Shown: positions 24,540 to 36,798, numbered from the stretch's first letter. The stretch: DNA of 64,000 nucleotides from Camarhynchus parvulus (GCF_901933205.1 NC_044590.1:9563501-9627500); one strand, 5' to 3'. The notes: generated by a model from the sequence alone, not told the origin. Numbers and translations are program-made.

Positions 24540-27500
24540 AAGTAGAAGATCCCAGGAAATCACCTTCATGTGCTCCAGTAGGGAACACAGAAACCATATT
24601 GTTCCCAATAGCAGTGAGAAAACTGTTAATTCCTGAATATCTCAAAGATATAATTTCAGAGAAGGGAAACTGAGGCCGTGACAAGTATTTGCGAAATACC
24701 TGTGGTAGGACAGAGAACTACCCAGAGTATCACTTTGGGTCAGACCCTGACACTGGGAAAGACAAAAGCTGGTGAAAGCAGTTCACTTCCACCAGCTTCT
24801 GGGACAGTGGGGCAGTGGGTGAAGGTTTCATTGAGAGGTTGGGTGTTTCCCTGGGTTGTGGAACCTCCTCTAACTTGTGCAGAAGGATAACACAGCTGTA
24901 GATATCAGTGCAGGACCTTCACATGGTGAGTTTGGAGGGCATAAAGGAAGTTGGCACAGGTTTATGAGATGCCAGCAGGGGACTGGACTGGCTGACTGCA
25001 GGAGTGTGAGGTGCAGTCTTTTCTGCACAGAGAGCTGCAGCTTGTCTCGCTGCACTATTTTCACTTTCCCTCCTTATGAGCACTGTGCTGCCACACTGCT
25101 GCTTCTGGCCTATGAGAGAATCAACTCCCTGTAGTACCAGTGGATTATAGGATAGCTTGTGATATGCACTGGGTTCCTTCCAACATGCTACAGAGCAGAT
25201 CCTCACTCTGGTAACAGCAGTAACTGTGTTTAACACCATGACTTTGTGAACATCACCCTGATTCATGCTGTTCTCTCTCACTGATTGTTACTACAATTCA
25301 CACTGGAACCCTGAATCGAGGAATTGCCCCTAAATGCTTGTGGGATGGCTGCTTCTATCTACATCACAGTTATCTGGTTTGGGTTGCTCTCACTATCAAG
25401 ATCATAGATAAAATGCATGCGAAGCCTAATCATACCTACCAGTTCCTATCCTCCCTTGGAATTTCAGTTGGTATCTCTCCATAGATCCTAAACTGGCCCA
25501 TCTCCAGCTGGAACTGATTCCTCTATCAGAAGGAACATTGGGTCCCCTTAAACCTGGAACAATTTAAAAGTTCTTTCCCATCACAACAACTTTGACCTGG
25601 ACTGCCTTCCTTAAACTGCCTGCAGAGTATTGTGTTTCATAACCAAATTGCTCATTATTGTTGCTCTTTCCAAACTACCTTTGATGGTGCTCCTCTTCGA
25701 CTTGTGCCCTGTTTAGAAGCAGTTTTGATGTCTGTTTTTTGGCCTTTCCGTGCCTGAATGACCTCTGTATGGGAAAGCTGGTGACAGCAGAGCTGCACCT
25801 CTTGTGATAAAACTCTCCATATTCATTCTGAGTTTATAAGTGCACAGTAACATCACGCTACTTTAATTATATGTTTTCCTGCGCCTTCTCTTTCATCTTT
25901 CTGTAACTTTGTCAAGGTTTTAAACACACCTAGGCCTTAAGGCTCCTTCAGCAAGGATTGCTTTCAAATCCATCTACACATTTTCCTTCTATGGATCTCC
26001 ATGTTCTGTACTTCCCCAAATTGCAGGGCTGCAGTAAATGCCTGGGAATAATGCATGTGAACAAAGCATAGGCTGTAAAAGCAGAACAGTGTGATGGTGT
26101 TAGCAAGCACCTCTGATGAAAGATGAACACAGAGGCTGCAAGAGCCTTTCTCACATGTAGTACTTGAGTGCTGGCAGACTTTCCATTTTTGTGATGCTGT
26201 GGATTGTTAAAACCTCACTGAAATATCAGCTTATTTCACAATGGGTTCCCATTTTCACAGACCCATTTTTTGTGTGTTTGGCTGGCAACTCTTATGAAGG
26301 TTTCCTGTCCCGTACTGGATTTCTTTTGAAATGGTTGTTTTAATTTGCCTTGTATTTTTCTTTCCTTTTATTTTGGTTAAATGAATGTAGAATGATTAGC
26401 TGGGAAGACATGGGATTTTTCTGCAATATGACTATTATCCTTTAAGAAATCCAGGCTTCTCAAAGATGCTGCCCCTTTAAACAAGACAAAAAGAAATCAA
26501 CCATTGCCTGGATAATGCCGTTCTCATCAACATGCAAGGAGCTTGCTTGTCTGTCACGTCGCCCACATCTTCTCAATCATTCCCTTTCATTTATCCTATT
26601 TTGCCCCTATTTTAACTCATGCTGTGACTGATACTCAATGACAGACAGAAGAAATCCAGCTGAGCATCATCCCTCCTTTTCTTCCCCACAGGAGATGCAG
26701 TGTAGGACCTTACCTGGCAGAGATCAGTCCTCAGGCACCTGATGGAACCTGAGTGGGGAGAGACTTTTTACAGCTAGAGGAAAACACTGCCAACCCAGAA
26801 GAATCTGGGTGATGAGATCTGTTGCAGACAACTGTTCCTCTGACTTGTTCCCCCTTTTCCATGTGCGAAGAGACTGTAGGTGTTTTGCAAGCAGTTGCAG
26901 TTTGGAAGACACGATCACAAACCCTGACTAATGTTTGTGGCTGGTGGGTCCGTGGCAACAAGTCAAAGCAAGTGCTAATTACTATGGCTATTGCTGCTAA
27001 TTTATTATTTAATTTCACTGTATTAGTGTGGCATTGCAGGGCCCTAACCTGGAGCCATGGCCCCATGGGCAGGACATCATCCAAACACAGAACAAAGCAA
27101 CGGTCCCTGCTGCCATGAACTTGCAGCCTAAATACCCTGGTGTGTTGTCTCCTGACCTGTAACCTAGGGGTGTTTGAGCCTCCTGACTGCAGGGATCCCA
27201 GAGCTCATACTGGTCTATGCCAGAGTGCAGTGGAGCTCTGTGGTTGAGCAATGGTGTTACTGACCCAATTGCCCAACCAGCAGCAGGTACCAGCCTGGGC
27301 ACTTGCACATGCAGGTGGGGAGATCTGTGGGAAAACAGTGGGGCTCAGAGATAAATGTGAAGAATACATATTTCTGGTCTTCTGAACCAGAGTCTTCAAT
27401 CTGAGCCTGGAGCAGTTTGCTCCTGTTTGGAAAACACAAGCCCTTTCACATGGCTGGTTCATGGCAGTCTCCTCCTCAAGCTGTCTAGCACATGTCTACA

Positions 27501-30500
27501 AGCTGATGCACTGATACACAGCAGCTCAGGATGGAGCTATCCCCTCCCTGGCATGTGTGCTTCTGAACAGCAGCCAAATGGAGCAGCCAGCTCCCAGGCT
27601 GCCCTCTGATTGATCCAGTTCATGAAGACCTGCCCAGCAATTTCCATGCATATCCTGGGAAGATTAACACACCATCCTGTGTGTCCCACAGCACTGCAGG
27701 AGAAAGCCTTCAGTTAACCCTGTGTGCTGCCGACAGCTGCAACTGCCTGCTTTAATCAATCTGCTGGGGTTTCTGTTATAAATGATCCAACTGCATCCTG
27801 CTAATTGTGTTTCCTGGGTATTTCTTCAAGGCATAAAATAATGCTGAGATCCCATAGGTCTTTCTTTTATTTATATCAACTTAAGGTACTCTGAGCTTCC
27901 CATTCTAGTGAGAACCTTGCAACTGTCAGTGATAATAATAATAAAAATACTTAGTGTTACAATTTCTGTCTCTGCCTTAATTCAACAGAAGTATAATTAC
28001 CTAGAATAACTTCTAATATATGAAATAATACACGCCAAGATTCTGGAGGGCCTGGATGGGAACTTGGCTGCTGTCTTACAAAGGAAAAGAGATTCCACTC
28101 CTTCTGTACAAGAAGACTCATGCCTATTACCAACAGTTTGGAGTTTGCTGTTGAAACAAACTTAATCTCTCTTTAATTCTATGTTTTATCTTGGATTAGG
28201 CTGCCCTTGTTGGGAATTCAGAGTCTCAGGGTGGGAGGAGGCAGTGACCGATAGGAGGCACGGATCATGTTCTGTTCAGACTTGCAGGAGCTGGGGTAGT
28301 CCAGCCTCACAGCTGGCACTGAGACTCCATCCACAGGATCTGCTTCCCTGCTTTGGCCACTGCTGGGTCAAAGTCAGTGGGAACTGAGCCCGTGGGGACG
28401 ACAGGGAGAGAAAGAGGGCAGGGGAAATCAGTGTAAGTGTGCTCCAAAGCAGCCCCTGCCTCTGAACAGCCCCACAGCCTGGAAATTCTCTGCTTGGCAT
28501 CTTCCAGAATTAGTGTGGATAATATGGCACTGGGCACTTGGCTGGGTTATCTGAGGTCAGCAGAGTCCAGCCTCTGGAAGGGAGGAAGAGGGAAAGCAAG
28601 CACAAGACCGTGCCAGGCAATGCACTGTCACAGCTTGTTCCTCAAGCCCCAGAAAACTCCACACCCATTTTATTCTTCACTGTTTCCTCATCAGCCTTGC
28701 GTGAGATGCTCCTGGGCAATGGATTTAGGAAAACCCTGTCATTTACACCTTATGGGGAAGCAGCAGCAATCTCCATGGCAATGGGGCGCCCCCAGCCCAG
28801 CTCCACCCAGCAGGTGAGGATGGATGACCTGCCAGCTCATGGCACAGGAGCACAGGGATGGAGGAGGACGGACAGACGGGTGCAAGGCACACCTGTGGGG
28901 AGGCTGCTGCTGCTGGCTCCTGTTTGCTCACCGTGGAGAGGGTTTCTCTCTGGCTGACTTGCAAGACAACATCTGGCACATGCACAAAGAGAACATGATG
29001 GCTGATCACTCCAAGGGCATTTATCTTCATGAATGGGGAGGAGAGGGTTACAGTGGTGGAGCCCCAAGGAGCTGGCCTGTCTCTCCTCACCGGTGAAGAT
29101 TAATGTGTTGTGGGATGTTGGCTAACATGTATCGTGCACACACAGTGTACCTTTCCCTCCACCCCCCTCTGCTTCCCCCAGCTCTCCTCTCATGGACTAA
29201 TGGACTAATACAGCTTGGAATGATGACAGGTTACATGGAATACACTCCCTCTCCCCACAAAATGCATCTGTAGCAAACAAAATGCTTAAAATTGTTAAGA
29301 ACTAAAGGGAAGAACAGCCTATGGAATTTCACATCTTTATTTGTCTAGTATAAACTGGACTTGGAGTATCTTCTCTTTTTAAATATATGGCCCATAAATT
29401 AAATTTTTGCATTCTTTTTTTATGTCATCCAATTAAAAGGCAGCACCATGGCTCACATTTAAAGAGCAGACTGCTTTCTTTTAGTAGTTCAAGAATAGAG
29501 GAGACTTTTCACCCCAAACCAAAGATTTTTGAAGACAGGTGAGTACATATAGGCCAACAAGAAACTGCTTTAGGTACTGGTCTTGCACATATTTTTGCAT
29601 TGTTGCAATAACCACTAAAGTGCAGGTTTACTGCAAAATCACTGCATGAGAAGGACAGAAATTAGCAAGGAGGGAAAATTTATGAGAAAAAACAATGAAA
29701 TGGCAAATCTAAGCAGAGAGCTACCTAATTTGTACCTGTTGTGTATTTTGCCTCAAAACCACAGGTTCCAGTTGTGTAGAGGCTGATCTGTGCAAAGCCT
29801 CTCCACTTGGAAGCATTTGTCTTACAGGGTAAATTAACGCTCTGTGTAGTCAGTGCAGCTCCAAGCTTTTGGGCAGCTGTGGTTTTTGGGTTCAGAAGAA
29901 GCCAAGGAGTGTGTCTCTCTCTGATCCTGGCCACTGTGGGCAATGGCAGGACTCCCTCCTGCACTGGTGGTGAAACATCTGGCTGACCCACACAGGTCTA
30001 GAAAGGAGAAATTAAAATAGCTATGGAGATATGGGAACAAGGGAAAAAGCCTTTATGGGGGGATGAATACCATGACCATGACAGCAGGCACGAGATGGGA
30101 AATTAGAGGGATTGGAATGACAGGAGTTTGTGGCTGAACTGGGAAGAGAACTACTTGCATTTTAAAGTGTCTTTAGGTAGAGGGAGCTGACAAGGACAGG
30201 CAGAAGTATTTGTAAGCATTAAGGTGAAAGACGACCAGCCTTTCTCCAGAGGGAAAGACATTCTTACAGGGGCACACCCTGTCCTGCTGCAATCTGCTAC
30301 CACAAAGGTACCAGATTTACAAACCCTCCTGAGCATTTACAGGAGACAATTATTCTGTAAAAGGGTTACTCCTCATCAAATCCATTTTCTCAGCTAGTCT
30401 ATCACTTACAAAGTCTCATGTAGGAAACGTAATCTACATAAAAGTGAAAGGAATGTCATGCAGAATAGCTTAAAATATGGATCCTCCATCACAGAGCCTG

Positions 30501-31249
30501 TCATGTCTTCCTACTGTATTTCCATCACTGCAGACAACATAATGCCACTGCACCAGTCATGTTTCAACTAACACCTCAAGTCAGGTAGACACATAACAGG
30601 TTAATTAGGGGCTTTGGCAAATTGAGTCCACGGGCTGTAATTACCAGCACTCAAGACCTACAATTTCTGCTTTAATTAAAATAAACAGTGTGGAGAAGCT
30701 GACATCACACCAGAGTAACCAGCGTGTAAGTCACAGTTAATTATATTAAGCCATGGCCTCCATCATAAAAAATACTCAGTTTGGATCTGGATTTATAGAG
30801 ACTGACTTTACCATTCCAGCAAAGTTTAATTGCTGTGCAGAGGCCACTGACTGGTCTGGACAAGTCAGTGTTGGGGTGACGGGATGTGCTGTGTGTGGAA
30901 CAGCTCCTTCTCCTCCTGGAGTGGAAGCAGGCAGTGCCAGCCCTTCCTTCACTGCCTCCTGCCAACCTCTCACAGCCTGACAGGTCCCAGCTCTGCCCCA
31001 TCCACACTCGGGCTGCCTCTGTCACATGAGAAAGGATGGAGAGCTGCTGCCTTTCCCAAAGAGCATGGCCAGGGAAATTGAGCCTGGGGAAAGAAGCTGG
31101 AAAATGAGTTTGGGGAGAGTCTGGGAGATGGGAGGTGTAGGGCTCTGATGTGCTTCAGGCACCCCTAAGTTCAGGGAATCTCCCAGTGATGGAGAGTCAA
31201 GCTCTGGGTGCCTGAGCACACCCAGGGCACAGGAGGCACGTTCATGCTC
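24540..31249. other. Non-coding stretch, nothing recognised
   Basis: About 6.7 kb with no recognisable gene or mobile element. GC-richer parts near 26.7-27.6 and 28.2-29.1 kb give many overlapping frames on both strands (up to 139 codons), the pattern expected for stop-poor GC-rich non-coding DNA. An isolated donor-like ACAG/GTGAGT occurs near 29537 without a convincing acceptor. Confidence 0.5.
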
Positions 31250-31637
31250 TGTCACTGACATCTTTTATGAAAAATCCTTTTGCCAAGATTTTTTTCTCCT
31301 GAGAAGCTGGGAAGCTTCAGCTTCTCTGTGTTCTGCTACTTTGGAATGTGATTTGGAGAATTGTTTACCCAGCATGTGAATTGTTTTAAATTAATGCCCA
31401 ATCACAGGTCCAGCTGTGTCGAGGCTGTGAACAGTCATAAGATTTTTATTCATTCCTTTCTAGATTTCCGATGTCTCCTTTCTGTTTCTCTTTCTTTAGT
31501 ATAGTATAATTTTCTTTTAATATATCATAATATAATAAATATATATAAAAATAAGTATAATAAATCAGCCTTCTGAAACACGGAGTCAAGATTCTCATCT
31601 CTTCCCTCGTCCAGGGGACCCTCTAACACCACCAAAA
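31250..31637 (+). mobile_element. Solo LTR of an endogenous retrovirus (plus strand)
   Basis: The element begins TGTCACTGACATC and carries U3-like sequence with CCTGAGAAGCTGGGAAGC. An AT-rich promoter-like part has AGTATAGTATAAT near 31500 and AATAAA at 31559-31564. A short tail with AGTCAAGATTCTCATCTC and a CACCACCA end follows. The wording and order match, from memory, a common passerine LTR. The edges are uncertain: ATGCTC (31244-31249) and ATGTTC (31637-31642) are possible target-site duplications matching at 5 of 6 bases. No retroviral gene is adjacent, so it is a solo LTR. Confidence 0.75.
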
Positions 31638-31659
31638 TGTTCTGCACCCAGTGCACGCT

Positions 31660-31995
31660 CCTGCTCTGGCGCAGCTCCTGCCCTTCTCTCCTCCCAGGTA
31701 ATTCCCTCGGCGCTGTTACAGCGTAACCACTGCCCACACTGCAGCCTCTCATCCGCCACCTCTCCCGCTTCTCCTCCTCCACCCAAGCTTCCCTCCCAGC
31801 CCTGCCTTTTGTCTCCTTCACCCACTTTCAACCCTGGGCCTCCTTTGATGCCACCCGACGTGCGAGGCGCAGCCGGACCCACCCTGCCCAGCCAAAAACA
31901 CACCTGTTTTGCAAACCAGCCCAGGTGTACGGGGCACACGCTGCTCTGGGATGGCTTTTAGGGTGTTACACAACGAGCCTGCAGACCCAGCAGCC
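31660..31995. other. CpG-richer stretch between LTRs
   Basis: I count about 16 CpG dinucleotides in roughly 340 bp, well above the rest of the window, with high C content and no recognisable frame. It lies directly downstream of the 31.25 kb LTR. It could be a weak CpG island or promoter, part of an unrecognised GC-rich element, or simply GC-rich unique DNA. Confidence 0.35.
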
Positions 31996-32153
31996 GTGGA
32001 GGAGCAGACGTCTCCTGGCAGGCTTGCCAGGGCTCCCAGCAGGGCCCTGCAATACCTGGGCAGGTAATTAGACGCTCAGCAGGCTAGAGGTGACAGATCT
32101 CAGGTTTGTACTTTTCCAGACTTGGTTCTGAGGAGTTGCCAGGTGTCCCCACA

Positions 32154-32744
32154 TGTGGGAGTCCCAGTTGTGGGTTTCTCTGGGTCTGGACTGAAGGCAC
32201 TTGAGGCAGTAGTTCATGTTGGGCTCAGGTGTTTATTGTTTCTTATCAGTAAAACAGTCTCACTACTGTGAGTTGGGCAGTTTTTCATTAGAAGGCACAA
32301 AATGGCCAACAATCTCTTGTTACAAAGTCTTTTAAGACTAAACTGTCTTAAAATTAACAACTGACACCTGGATTATTTTCCCTTTTAACCCAATAACTGA
32401 TCCCAAAGAGCTGCAGTGTGGACTTTCCTGCCCAATTACAAAATGCCACCCAAACCCATGAAGAAGAAGGAAGAAGCAGCATGAAGAAGAAACCCAGGAC
32501 GATACCCTGTGCCCTCCATCTTGCTTCCATCCACAACACACTAAAAATCCCAAAACCTCAATTTCTCACCAAGTGATACACCTACACTGCTCTCTATAAT
32601 CTATTTCACACTTTTGTGGATTCCAGTCAATCTTGAGGTTTGGGAAACTTTCTCCATGAATGAGGGTCAAAGTCAGTGCTGCCCTGGGGGTCAGGGCACC
32701 CCAGAGCAGACAGAGAAATATTCTCTGTGCCCTGGGTTTCCACA
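32154..32744 (-). mobile_element. Solo LTR of an endogenous retrovirus (minus strand)
   Basis: Read on the minus strand, the 591-bp unit begins TGTGGAAACCCAGGGCACAG. It has a U3 with purine-rich repeats and carries AATAAA (TTTATT on plus at 32232-32237). It ends about 80 bp later with CAACTGGGACTCCCACA. The layout TG...CA with a polyadenylation signal near the 3' end is that of an LTR, and the wording matches passerine LTRs that I remember. No clean target-site duplication is visible: the flanks CCACA and CCTAC differ. The chance ORFs at 32338-32553 and 32354-32539 lie inside it. No internal retroviral sequence adjoins. Confidence 0.8.
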
Positions 32745-34035
32745 CCTACAAGTGTTCACTCAACCCACAGATGATGAAGCCCTTGACAGGCTCCTTGCAG
32801 GACCTGGGGGGGACTCACCTGAGCTCCTTGTTGCTACCTGGAACTGCCAAGGATCAGCAATAAAATCCTGGAAAAATTGTCTGAGCATTTCCTGGGGAAT
32901 GTGATGGTAACTCCAGCAGAAACTGCAGGGCAATGCCAAGGGTCCCAGCAGTGCCACTGGGGTACAGTGAGACCCCCTGCAAGTGACAGATTCAGCTTCT
33001 GCAGTGGAGCCTGGGGAGTTGAGAACTCTGAATTTCCATATGTCCCTATCACTGCACTTTACCTCTAGGTCCAGCTTGCCTGTGGAATCCCTGGAAAACA
33101 ACATTTCAGCAGATCTTTGATGATACAATCTTCCTGGGGAGGGAGAAAGGGAGCGTAGGGCAGGGAATGCTGCTGTTTTCTGTTGTGAAAGGTGTGGACC
33201 TGGTTAATCATCCCAGGATGCTGGATGGACAGCTCAGACACAGAACAGACAGCATTTTCTTTTGCTTTTCCTGAACAAGAAAACATTTTAAAAACCATTA
33301 TTTATTTCAGTCTATTTTCAAGCATGTAAGAGCTATGTAAATTCTTTTTTTTTTTTTTTTGCATTAACCTAACCCCTTTTATTCCTGAAAACAAATAACA
33401 TGCTCAGGCAGTATAAGTAGAAACAGTTGCTCTTGATTCATTCAGTCACTTCAGGATTTGTTTCTGACTTCCACTAACAGCGGTTGATCCTTATTTAGTT
33501 AAGTATAGTTTCCCTGTTACCTCTCCATATGAAATTTTGACTCTGTGATGTTTTGATTAGCATATGATTAACCAGTAATTTTTTCAATGCCATAGGCCTC
33601 ACACAGAAATTCTTCTTTTCAACATATCTTTCACAGTCCTGCCATTATTTCTCAACAGCTGCTGCAACCTGCAGCCCAATTATTTTCATTCCCACGATAT
33701 TTTGAGTCCAACCTAATAGAAGCAGCTTGGTGAGCTTTAAATCCAGCAGTTAATATTTAAAACAAAACTCTTTAACAGTGCTGTCCAGCTGGCCATGGGT
33801 ATTGCTGTTGGCTTGTAGCTCATCTACAAAACCCCACAGAAAGGTGGTGTTTGTTTGTTTGGGGTGTTTAAATGCAGGACTGCTCTCCACTTTTGGTAAC
33901 CAGGTGAGACAGCCTGTGCAAGCTCAGACACTGGTGTTTGGTGTAGACCTGTGTGTTGCCCAAGCAGGAAGATTGCCCTGTGCTCTCTGCCATGGGTTAC
34001 TAATGCTTTTGGCTTCTGCAGGTGAAAGCCAAGTG
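32745..34035. other. Non-coding stretch with a T16 tract
   Basis: No gene is recognised. A T16 run at 33345-33360 is followed 17 bp later by TTTATT, which would be AATAAA upstream of a poly(A) tail if read on the minus strand. A minus-strand retrocopy is therefore possible but not identifiable. Frames here (up to 122 codons) have no known match. Confidence 0.4.
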
Positions 34036-34475
34036 ACAGAGTGAAGTCACCGTGCCCAGCCCTGAGCAGGGTGAGCTGTGGCACTGCAGGGCCTGGCAGA
34101 GCTGGTGTGGGTGGGCACTGTCTGATCAGAGTGACCTGGAAAGCCGAGGGTGCTCCTTCCCCTCACCTGAGGAGGAGGAGGAGGCAGGGTGGTGACTCGG
34201 AGGAGCAGCAGAGCCTTCAGGGCTCTCCTGCACACCCTGGCTGTGCCCACGGGCTCTGCCAGCCCCTGGCTGCCTTCAGAGCACCCAGAGCAGAAGCAGC
34301 GACATCCCTGCAGGAATGGAGTTCTCCCCCAAAGCTCCTCCAGAGCCCTGCACACCAATTCTGGGACACATCTGAGCCCTCCTGTGTCAGAACCCAGGAC
34401 ATTCCTCTGGCTGCCCTGGGTGATTCAAGACCCTGGCAGGGGGCTCAGAGACCTTGACACAGAGCCAAAGACACC
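34036..34475. other. GC-rich stretch flanking an LTR
   Basis: This stretch is markedly GC- and purine-rich (for example CTGAGGAGGAGGAGGAGGC near 34167) with open frames of 138, 120 and 103 codons on both strands. The simultaneous openness of three frames points to composition rather than coding. It ends where LTR-like sequence begins. I cannot tell whether it is part of the same insertion. Confidence 0.4.
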
Positions 34476-34966
34476 TGTGCCTTCAATTTTAGCCCATGGA
34501 AAAAATTACCAACTTTGTGTGAAGATTTACAAGCCACAAGAGTTTGAGTAGAATGATAGTGAATTTGTCACAAAGTGAAAAAGCAGAATTTTGAAGTTTT
34601 AGAATGGGGGTTCAAGAGACAAAATAGAAGAAGCTGGGTGTGGCCTGTCCTTCTTCTTCTTTTTGTCCTCCATCTTCTGCTGTGATAGTGACACTTTTGG
34701 ATTAGTTTAAAATAGAGACAGACTGTCTAAGATAAGTGATAGGTATTAGAAAATTATTGTAAATAAAGTATACATAGTTTTTAGTATAAAAAGCTAACAC
34801 CACCCCAAGGGCAGTCAGTGTGCCATGAACTGACCTACCAAACAAACCTCAGCAAATCAAAGAAAAAATGTAACAGATAAGAGAAAATAAACAACCTTGA
34901 AAACCAAAGCCAAAGGATCTCAACTTCTTCAGTCACAAAGTTAGAAAAAAAGACTTTTTAATACCT
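34476..34966 (+). mobile_element. LTR of an endogenous retrovirus (plus strand, edges approximate)
   Basis: The segment carries LTR architecture. U3-like sequence includes GTGAATTTGTCACAAAGTG and a CT-rich part (CCTTCTTCTTCTTTTTGTCC). A TATA-type box, TATAAAA, lies at 34785-34791, and AATAAA follows about 100 bp later at 34886-34891, then a short tail through GACTTTTTAATA. The order and wording match a passerine ERV LTR that I recall. The start at TGTGCC and the end are estimates, and no target-site duplication is seen. There is no internal retroviral region. Confidence 0.7.
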
Positions 34967-35384
34967 TGAAAGCCATTTCAACCACAAAAACCCAGAACTC
35001 CTGCTCCCACCCCATGGGCTCCTCAGCCACCACTCCAGCTCTGCTGAGTGGCAGTGACAGGGGCACAGGGTGGCTGCCCAGGCCCTGCACTGACCCAGGG
35101 CAGGGCCACTTTCTCTCCAGCAGCCAGGACAGAGGCTTCCAACAGCCAGGACACCCAAATTACTATATTTTGTGCTGCCAGGATACCACAGTGTTATTCA
35201 GGGTTTTATCCCTCTGTGGAGGGATGGGCAATTCCACAGCATCGGGCTTTCACTGGCTCTGAGGATGTGTGGTTTTCAATTCTTTTACCTAATTGTAATG
35301 AGCCGTTTGGGTTCTTCCCTCCTCTTTTTAGAACTGTTGCCAGGCAGTTTGTCCTGAAAACACTAGTTATGGTGTTGTGTTTTG
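34967..35384. other. Non-coding stretch, nothing recognised
   Basis: Short spacer between retroelement-derived segments. Frames up to 156 codons (35048-35518, plus) cross it without recognisable content. Confidence 0.45.
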
Positions 35385-35800
35385 TTTTTTTTTTATTTTC
35401 CTCCTCTTATCAAAGCAGGATGCCAAAAGACAAATTTATTGTCCTGTGTAACATCCTCTTTCATATCCTCCCTTGCACACTCCAGGAAAAGCAAAGTACC
35501 TGCACACCAAGGCCTTGACAGGTCAGCAGGCCCCAGTCTGTGCTCATGAGAGGCTTTTGCAAACCCCATTGGAGGGATGGGATGGGTTTTCCCTCGCTTC
35601 ATCCAGCTTGAGAGAGGGGTCAACACCCTTCTTGAGCCCTCTATCCCTACATAAACCATATAGCTTTCATGTGGTGTCCATGCCTGGTGATGTGAGGAGT
35701 CTGTGGGACTCTGAGAAGCGTGTCTGAGATTTAATAGGGAGACCGGGGAGGCTGGAGGGAAGAGGAGAACAAGGGAAGAGAAGCACAGAAATAACACAAT
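35385..35800 (-). mobile_element. Candidate minus-strand retrocopy or LTR with poly(A)
   Basis: Read on the minus strand, the sequence ends with GACAATAAATTTGTCTTTTG, then about 30 bases, then an A-rich tail (T10 on plus at 35385-35394, extended by TTTTATTTTC). A polyadenylation signal 25-30 nt before a genomic A-tract is the signature of a reverse-transcribed copy. A 134-codon minus frame (35393-35797) covers the candidate body but matches nothing I know. It could instead be another LTR whose AATAAA lies near its 3' edge. The 5' limit is a guess. Confidence 0.3.
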
Positions 35801-36052
35801 CCAACCATGTCCTACTGGTGGGACATGGGCAGAAAATCCTTTTCATGTTACTGGAGTTTTGTTGTCCCTGAACCATAATCCATTTTAATTCAGGTTATTA
35901 TACAGTGACACCTAAATACTCCTCAGTGAGTGAGGACACACCATGTGTGTTCTCTTGTGTCTTCTCACAGGCCAAGCTGTGTGATGGGACCACAGCTGCT
36001 GGTACTGACCAAGAAGCTACAGACAGAGCCCATTGTTCTCTGGTTTGTATTT

Positions 36053-36057
36053 ACCAC
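36053..36057 (+). repeat. Left target-site duplication (ACCAC) of solo LTR
   Basis: ACCAC lies immediately before the TGTCGTGG start of the LTR and is repeated exactly at 37314-37318 after its CA end. A 5-bp duplication is left by retroviral integrases of several classes. Confidence 0.9.
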
Positions 36058-36423
36058 TGTCGTGGGTTTACAGGAAGCAGGTTTTCTGGGAATGGAGTGG
36101 CCAGAGGCCAATAGGTGTTCAGATTTTAAATTGACACCAGGCTTGGCCACTGAGGGTGGATGCGCCTCTGAGAACACAGGGGTTAGAAGCAGAGCACTCC
36201 CTTGGGCTCTCTCTTTGATTTCCGGCCAGCAAAGAGGCAAGGCCTCCCCTGCCCGGCTTCGAGCTGGGCAGGGGAGGGGAAACCTGCGGCCAGGCAGAGG
36301 TAGGCCTGACCCCTCAGGATGGAAGGGTGGTGGGGGGCACCAGGAGGTGTTGGGCAGCCCCCCCCAGGAGAGACAGAGGGAGAGAGGCCCCGAGAAGATT
36401 TGGGCAGCCCCCCCAGCTAGAAG

Positions 36424-36798
36424 ATGAGAGAGAGAAAGCTGGTACGGGCTTGTGGCCTTGAAGTGATATCAGCCTGTGAAGAAGGAGGGGGAAGGGGGGA
36501 GTGCAGCAGGGAAGGAGCCTGGCCCGTGCAGAAGTTTGTTAACCCCTTCCTGGACAATGAAGACCTCACAGAGCATTTGGACCTTTCCCAGAGGGGAGAT
36601 GGAGTGGATGATAAAGAGGAAATGGGCAAGAGAATGACAGTCGGAGCAGTGAGTGAGGCTGGGAGAGTAAAGAAGAGGCCGGAAAGGGATGATGGAGTAG
36701 CTGGTTGCTGGACTCTTTTTGGTACAGCCATGGACAGAACCATGCTTCCTTGTGACACAGAGGCTGCATCCAGGGGGGAGGCGATGGCTCAGAACTGA
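36424..36798 (+). other. 124-codon reading frame inside the solo LTR
   Basis: A Glu-, Arg- and Gly-rich frame lies wholly within the U3-like part of the LTR, opposite a 113-codon minus frame. I recognise no domain. The purine-rich composition suppresses stop codons, so this is most likely a composition effect rather than an LTR-encoded protein. Confidence 0.12.

Noticed and set aside
32338..32553. Minus-strand ORFs of 71 and 61 codons as small proteins
   Set aside because: They lie inside an LTR and have no coding context.
33345..33400. Processed pseudogene marked by T16 and TTTATT
   Set aside because: Tail and signal order fit, but no gene-like body is recognisable, so I noted it only as a possibility in the block description.
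35930..36427. 165-codon ORF as a gene
   Set aside because: It runs from unique DNA across the target-site duplication into the solo LTR, so it is an insertion artefact.
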